Source: a bacterium (GTDB taxonomy: Bacteria; Patescibacteriota; Gracilibacteria; Absconditabacterales; Absconditicoccaceae). Taken from it: a stretch of 46,961 nt of DNA. The stretch covers positions 1 through 46,961 of the forward strand of contig JAHDGZ010000004.1 in assembly GCA_020631605.1 (NCBI GenBank), read 5' to 3'. The notes beneath the pieces were generated by a model, which saw only the letters and a program-made list of their open reading frames with translations, had not been told where the DNA came from and searched no databases. Position numbers and translations under genes: made by a program. Shown here in pieces: positions 43,135 to 46,961 of this stretch. How positions within the stretch are numbered: position 1 is the stretch's first letter; every line of letters begins with the position of its first letter.

Positions 43135-43485
43135 CTACTCTCTCAAGATCTTCTCCATTTTCCTTCATCTAGCCAGTTCATCTATAAGTTTATCCATATA
43201 GCGAACTTCTTTCATCAATGGATCCTCTATCTCTTCTATTCTTACTCAACAAATCACACCCTTTATCAAATGTCTCCTCTGATTGAGTTGCGGTGCATCT
43301 GAGAAAAACACTTCCATAGTAACACCTTTATCAATTTGTTGATACAAATCTTCAAGTGTATAGCCTGTGAGCCGGACGAGAATCTGATCTACTTCTTGCT
43401 TAGTATATCATTTTTTCTCAGCCTTTATGATATAACATTAGTATACTTTCGCAAAAATCATGACATGTATAGAACGATTCTTCAT
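43135..43485 (-). pseudogene. DUF2200 family protein, interrupted by an in-frame TAA
   Basis: From ATG 43485: MKNRSIHVMIFAKVY, then TAA (43438-43440), then CYIIKAEKKGYTKQEVDQIL continuing to IEEIEDPLMKEVRYMDKLID and ELARGRKMEKILRE, ending at TAG 43135. Both sides match DUF2200 colinearly: the stop falls exactly where the family has proline of VYPxYVxKAEKKG. The remaining ~100 residues show no other damage. TAA is a genuine stop in this genome, unlike TGA. No ATG lies close downstream of the stop. Either a recent nonsense mutation, a sequencing error, or readthrough. Confidence 0.85.
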
Positions 43486-43645
43486 AACATATCTTCAAGA
43501 TAAAAGGATATGATCTACTACTAGCAATGCATTAAAGAATAACAAACTGATAACCAATGTATAGAAAGAAAAGAAAAAATATATGTAATTCTATACCCAA
43601 AATCTCTATAACTTCTTAGTTACCAAATTATCTTAGAACCACACC

Positions 43646-44068
43646 ATGTTACAATCTGTGAAAAGAACTATATCTAGATTTATGGACTTTATGCCTATCA
43701 TAGGTCCACTATTGATGATTACATGATTCATCTTAGGTTTTGATATTATCAGTAAAACTCCATTTGATAGGCTGTCATTCAGATGACTATGATTTTTGGG
43801 ATCTGCAATTTCAACCTTCATTGTAAATGTTTTTTTCTTTGGAGAGCTTTTAGATGTTGCAGGATATATTACTTTTCCTTTTAGTTTTGCCAAAAGTATT
43901 ATTGTAATACCTATGCTGGCAATTGTATGATACCTCTGCCATGCCATGTTCCTTTGAATTGACCTCTTTCAGGCTACAGAATGATGGTTGTTGAAACACT
44001 TCGCCTTTGTTAGATGGTTAAAAAGGAAAGAAGATGGGCTGAAAAAAACAACTAAGACAAAAAGCTAA
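43646..44068 (+). CDS. Small membrane protein, 140 aa
   Basis: MLQSVKRTISRFMDFMPIIG, then hydrophobic segments PLLMITGFILGFDII, LGFLGSAISTFIVNVFFFGE, and FAKSIIVIPMLAIVGYLCHA. The C-terminus is basic (LKRKEDGLKKTTKTKS). TGA glycines are needed (for example TGFILG, RGLGFLG). Family not recognised. It lies in the AT-rich accessory region between the broken DUF2200 gene and the HEPN-motif gene. Confidence 0.65.
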
Positions 44069-44136
44069 TGACAAGAATTTACATACGAATGAAAGACTAT
44101 TCTCTTTTAGAATTTTTATTTACTTGACCTTAAATT

Positions 44137-44760
44137 GTGGTATTAGAAATCTACTTGGAAGCGATAAGAAAGAGTCAGAAATGTAATAATTTTTTAGGAG
44201 CTCTTTGCGTAAGTTTCCCATGCCTAGAATATATCATGGAGCATTTAATTCATGTTAAGGTGGAAAACAATAATACACAGCGAAACTGAAAAATAATTAA
44301 TGAGAAAGTTTATATTAAATCATTAACTAACTTATCAATACTAAAGAAAATTAATACTTCAGTACTCAATGCTAAAGAAAAGAAAAAAATCATATCAAAC
44401 TGTCCTGAATATATTCATGCATCAATTCAGGATCAGACTAGAATATTAGTAGAAGAAAATATAATAAATCCAGAGTTGAAAGATCATACTGATGATATGT
44501 TCTGACTAAGAAATGATTTGCTTCATTGAAATGTTTGAGCAATTAATAAAGAAGTCTCTTTAAAAGGTGTTCAAGCTCTTATTGGTTTTGGCTCAAACAA
44601 TAAAACTGAGATTGATCAAGACGAGTTGGGAAAAGTCATAAAAGCTGCTGTATGAGCACATACTTGAGCTACTGATGCCATCTATAAAAAACATGCTCAA
44701 AGAATGACATCTTTGATTGAAAATTGGAGTGAAATTTATTTCAACAGCAATAAAAAGTAG
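44137..44760 (+). CDS. HEPN-motif protein (possible ribonuclease or defence protein), 207 aa
   Basis: GTG start (44137) follows an upstream in-frame TAA at 44131. VVLEIYLEAIRKSQKCNNFL leads to a conserved-looking segment LGALCVSFPCLEYIMEHLI. Later DMFGLRNDLLHGNVGAI carries R125-N-D-L-L-H130, the Rx4-6H motif of HEPN domains, in which an RN-x3-H is the active site of many RNases. The rest is helical (GKVIKAAVGAHTGATDAIYK). It may be a stress, defence or toxin-type RNase; that is inference. A single-span protein follows 41 nt downstream on the same strand. Seven or more TGA glycines occur. Confidence 0.65.
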
Positions 44761-44801
44761 TATAGTAATTTTTTTAGGTATATTTATTAATCGAATAACT
44801 T

Positions 44802-45404
44802 ATGAATAGTATAAAATGGTGGAAAGAGAATATAACCTTAATATTAATTGAGGCTCTTGTAGTCTGATTTGTATGATATATAATTTGAATAAATCAAAAC
44901 ATATCTTTTGTTAATAATTGAGTAAACAATTGAACACAAGCATGAATAATAGAAGAATATAATGATGTACAGCCAACACCACTAGAAGTAGAAAATCAAA
45001 AATTCAAACAGGAGAATGAAGATAAAATTAGATGATTTTTTAGATATCTTAATGCTTGAGAAATCGCAGATGCTCAGAACAATATTTTTCATGAATTATC
45101 ATATCTATTTACTTCAGAAAAACTTCAGTATATTAATGATAACTTAACTTCTCTAATTGTTATAAACAATATTAATGATCTTGAAGGATGAAAAATCGGT
45201 AATTCTGCCGAGCTAATATATTCTAAGCATGATGTTACAATAACATATGGACTGAAGAATCAACAACATAAAGAAAGCATATTTATCGTAGTAAGAAGAG
45301 AGAAAGAAAACTTAATAGAACACCATATCGAACAATTCTGGTGTAACGACAAAGATCCTTGACCACTATGTTTAATTATAGCTGATGAAAAATTTGAAAA
45401 ATAA
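44802..45404 (+). CDS. Membrane-anchored protein downstream of the HEPN gene, 200 aa
   Basis: MNSIKWWKENITLILIEALV opens an N-terminal anchor (LILIEALVVGFVGYIIGI). An extracytoplasmic-looking domain of ~170 aa follows, with a polar linker (QPTPLEVENQKFKQEN) and a beta-rich end (AELIYSKHDVTITYGL; IVVRREKENLIEHHIEQFW). Two cysteines near the C-terminus (WCNDKDPGPLC) could pair. Family not recognised. Position 41 nt after the HEPN gene suggests a two-gene unit. Confidence 0.65.
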
Positions 45405-45701
45405 GGTTTAACTCTAAGAAGTTTTCTGTGTGAATGAGGCTTCGTAGCATAGTCTACCTTACTTTCATGAATAATCATAACCATCTTCAAAGCTTACATT
45501 TTCATCATATGTTATTCTTTTCCACTATGATAATGCTTCTTTTCTTATTTGTCAGAAGTTCATTTTAAATCACAAATTAAAAAACTTTAAAAGAAATATA
45601 AATAAAGCAATTCAAATTTCATAAACACTAGAGATAATGGACTAAAAACACTCAAAGGATTAGACTTAGTAGAAAGGAATTATATCCAACATATCTGTTT
45701 A
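45405..45701. other. Non-coding stretch with a possible gene remnant
   Basis: No intact gene. On the minus strand a frame reads MNFGQIRKEALS, a TAG, then WKRITYDENVSFEDGYDYSG and K-stop. The coding-like second part suggests a decayed reading frame, but it is short and weak. AT-rich otherwise. Confidence 0.3.
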
Positions 45702-46757
45702 TTAAGTCGAATCCAACTCGGGAGGAAACATAAGAACATATTCGTGAGTATTAAAAAAATCTACAACTTTTCAACAATCAAGCACAAGTACTTGACTATA
45801 AAAAATAAATGGCAACTGCAAATTATCCAAAGAACTTTCACAGCAACAGTCCTCTTCTAAACAAGTTATTCTTATATCATCAAAGGGAATTTCTACTTCT
45901 TGATAGTTCTTTTCTGTCTTGTTTGAAAGCATAAATCATATAGTCATAGGGATCAAGTCATCATAAAAGTTTAAATCACTCTCACTTGGGTTAGGTTCAC
46001 AATAAGTTTTCCAAATATGCCTAATTAACAAAACATAATGAAATAACAATAAGGGTAATAGTCAGTAAATATGATTTAAGTGAGACTCAACATCATCTTT
46101 GGTACTAAAAACAAAATTCAGAGCTCATTTACCTGTTTTATAAGCATCAAAGCTAGTGATTAAATGATGAGCTCTTGATCGCCATTGTTCAAGTCAATAA
46201 TCTAATTTCTTATCAAAAAGTAAATCATGAATAAACGCTGGATCTAAGTGGCCTCAAGATTTCTCCATTGCTTCAGAAGAAATAGTCAACTTTTGTTCTT
46301 TTCATAATTTACTAGTAAGATCTAACATACAATGACCATCTTCGGACATGAAATTCTCTATACACTCATAAGGTCTAGCTACGAGATACTCGATAATATA
46401 TAGAATATCCTTCATCGGTTTTCTTAACAATGAGTACGTCACAGATGTCTTTGCTTTTTCTGCAGCAACAAGTGCAGTATGAATATAATTAGAAAACTCT
46501 CAAATTAATGAAGGTATCATCATACGAATGAGTGCACAGTACCATTCCTTCTCTCTTCAATGATTCTTTAAATACACTTCAAGATCTTCTTCTCCTATTC
46601 AATCTAAATCTACAAATTTAGTATCAAATTTCTTATCTTTAGTTCACTCTTTAAGTAACTTAACTCAAATATCATGTAAGTAGAAACAGAATTGATGAAC
46701 AAAATCAAATTTTATTGATGGTTTATACTTAGGTAGTTTCTTTGATTTTGCTGTCAT
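45702..46757 (-). CDS. Unrecognised protein, 351 aa
   Basis: MTAKSKKLPKYKPSIKFDFV from ATG 46757 to TAA 45702. Predominantly helical and rich in aromatic residues; a central stretch reads YGLEQWRSRAHHLITSFDAY, and a hydrophobic segment HIYGLLPLLLFHYVLLIRHI could be a membrane or buried helix. Near the C-terminus is an unusual cysteine cluster, ITCLEEDCCCESSLDN. No family recognised; the helical character and location beside a HEPN-motif gene would fit an accessory or defence role, but this is a guess. Eight or more TGA glycines occur (for example DIGVKL, DGIGEED). Confidence 0.72.
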
Positions 46758-46890
46758 TTCCAAACAATAAGGAGTAAAGAACTCAGAAACACTACATCCG
46801 ATGATTAAAACTAAAGAACAAATTACTACTATTTACTCTATGATTTTATTTGAATAAAGGAATAAAAAAAGACAAGAAAATATAAAAACA

Positions 46891-46923
46891 AAAAATCAGG
46901 TATATTAGCCACCTGATTTTTTT
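46891..46923. terminator. Hairpin with flanking A/T tracts at the right end
   Basis: AAAATCAGGT/ACCTGATTTT stem with a 9-nt loop, A-tract on the left and T-tract on the right; works in either direction. Remaining sequence 46758-46890 and 46924-46961 shows no gene. Confidence 0.8.
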
Positions 46924-46961
46924 CTATTATTATTGAACGTCTCAAAAGTGTTAATGGGGCG

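Noticed and set aside
1-46961. CRISPR array or insertion sequence
   Set aside because: No regularly spaced identical repeats with unique spacers outside the protein-coding cysteine array, and no transposase motifs seen.

Overview
The window can only be read with UGA as glycine (genetic code 25). Nearly every long frame is broken by TGA under the standard code but is continuous when TGA is glycine, and the TGAs fall on invariant glycines: the DTPGH glycine of TypA (26746-26748), the first glycine of the RNase Y GREGR loop (33541-33543), the GTDEHG of MetRS and the GRIGN of Lgt. Stops are TAA (mostly) and TAG. With the AT-rich composition, short intergenic gaps and small genes, this points to Patescibacteria/CPR of the Absconditabacteria (SR1) or Gracilibacteria (BD1-5) type. 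Sequence reading alone cannot choose between the two. No tRNA-Gly(UCA) lies in the window.

Layout. 1-3.8 kb: choline-kinase-like kinase, an unrecognised protein, an UPF0173 metallo-hydrolase, a membrane protein and a small putative winged-helix protein. 3.8-10.5 kb: an UPF0489 protein, methionyl-tRNA synthetase, and a 1442-residue exported protein with calcium-binding-type repeats and 13 six-cysteine modules. 10.5-12.9 kb (minus): two tRNAs, L33, S16, a pilin-like membrane protein, a peroxiredoxin and a membrane protein. 13-19.9 kb: two unrecognised proteins, two tandem O-antigen-ligase/polymerase-type membrane proteins, and a membrane-anchored DsbA-like oxidoreductase. 19.9-24.6 kb (minus): patatin-like lipase, a stand-alone CHC2 zinc finger, UvrA. 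24.8-35.2 kb: MurB, an FMN reductase, TypA/BipA, a UvrB C-terminal half, Lgt, a protein with an RNA-polymerase alpha-CTD-like tail, DprA, RNase Y and an Lgt-like membrane protein. 35.3-41.9 kb: a baseplate-J-like protein followed by a carotenoid cluster. 42-46.8 kb: an accessory region with a YHYH protein, a broken DUF2200 gene, a HEPN-motif protein and several unrecognised genes.

The most striking system is the carotenoid cluster. It has GGPP synthase, phytoene synthase, a CrtI-type desaturase, a UbiA-family lycopene elongase-type prenyltransferase and a CruF-type hydratase. That is the enzyme set of a C50 (bacterioruberin-type) pathway, here encoded with UGA=Gly in a reduced genome. Other points of note are the cysteine-module surface protein with a recent tandem duplication, a uvrB lacking its ATPase half, a DUF2200 gene interrupted by a true TAA stop, promoters whose -10 box sits 7 nt before the start codon (probable leaderless mRNAs), and two convergent gene pairs whose stop codons overlap on opposite strands.

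All translations and repeat comparisons were done by eye; no database search was run.
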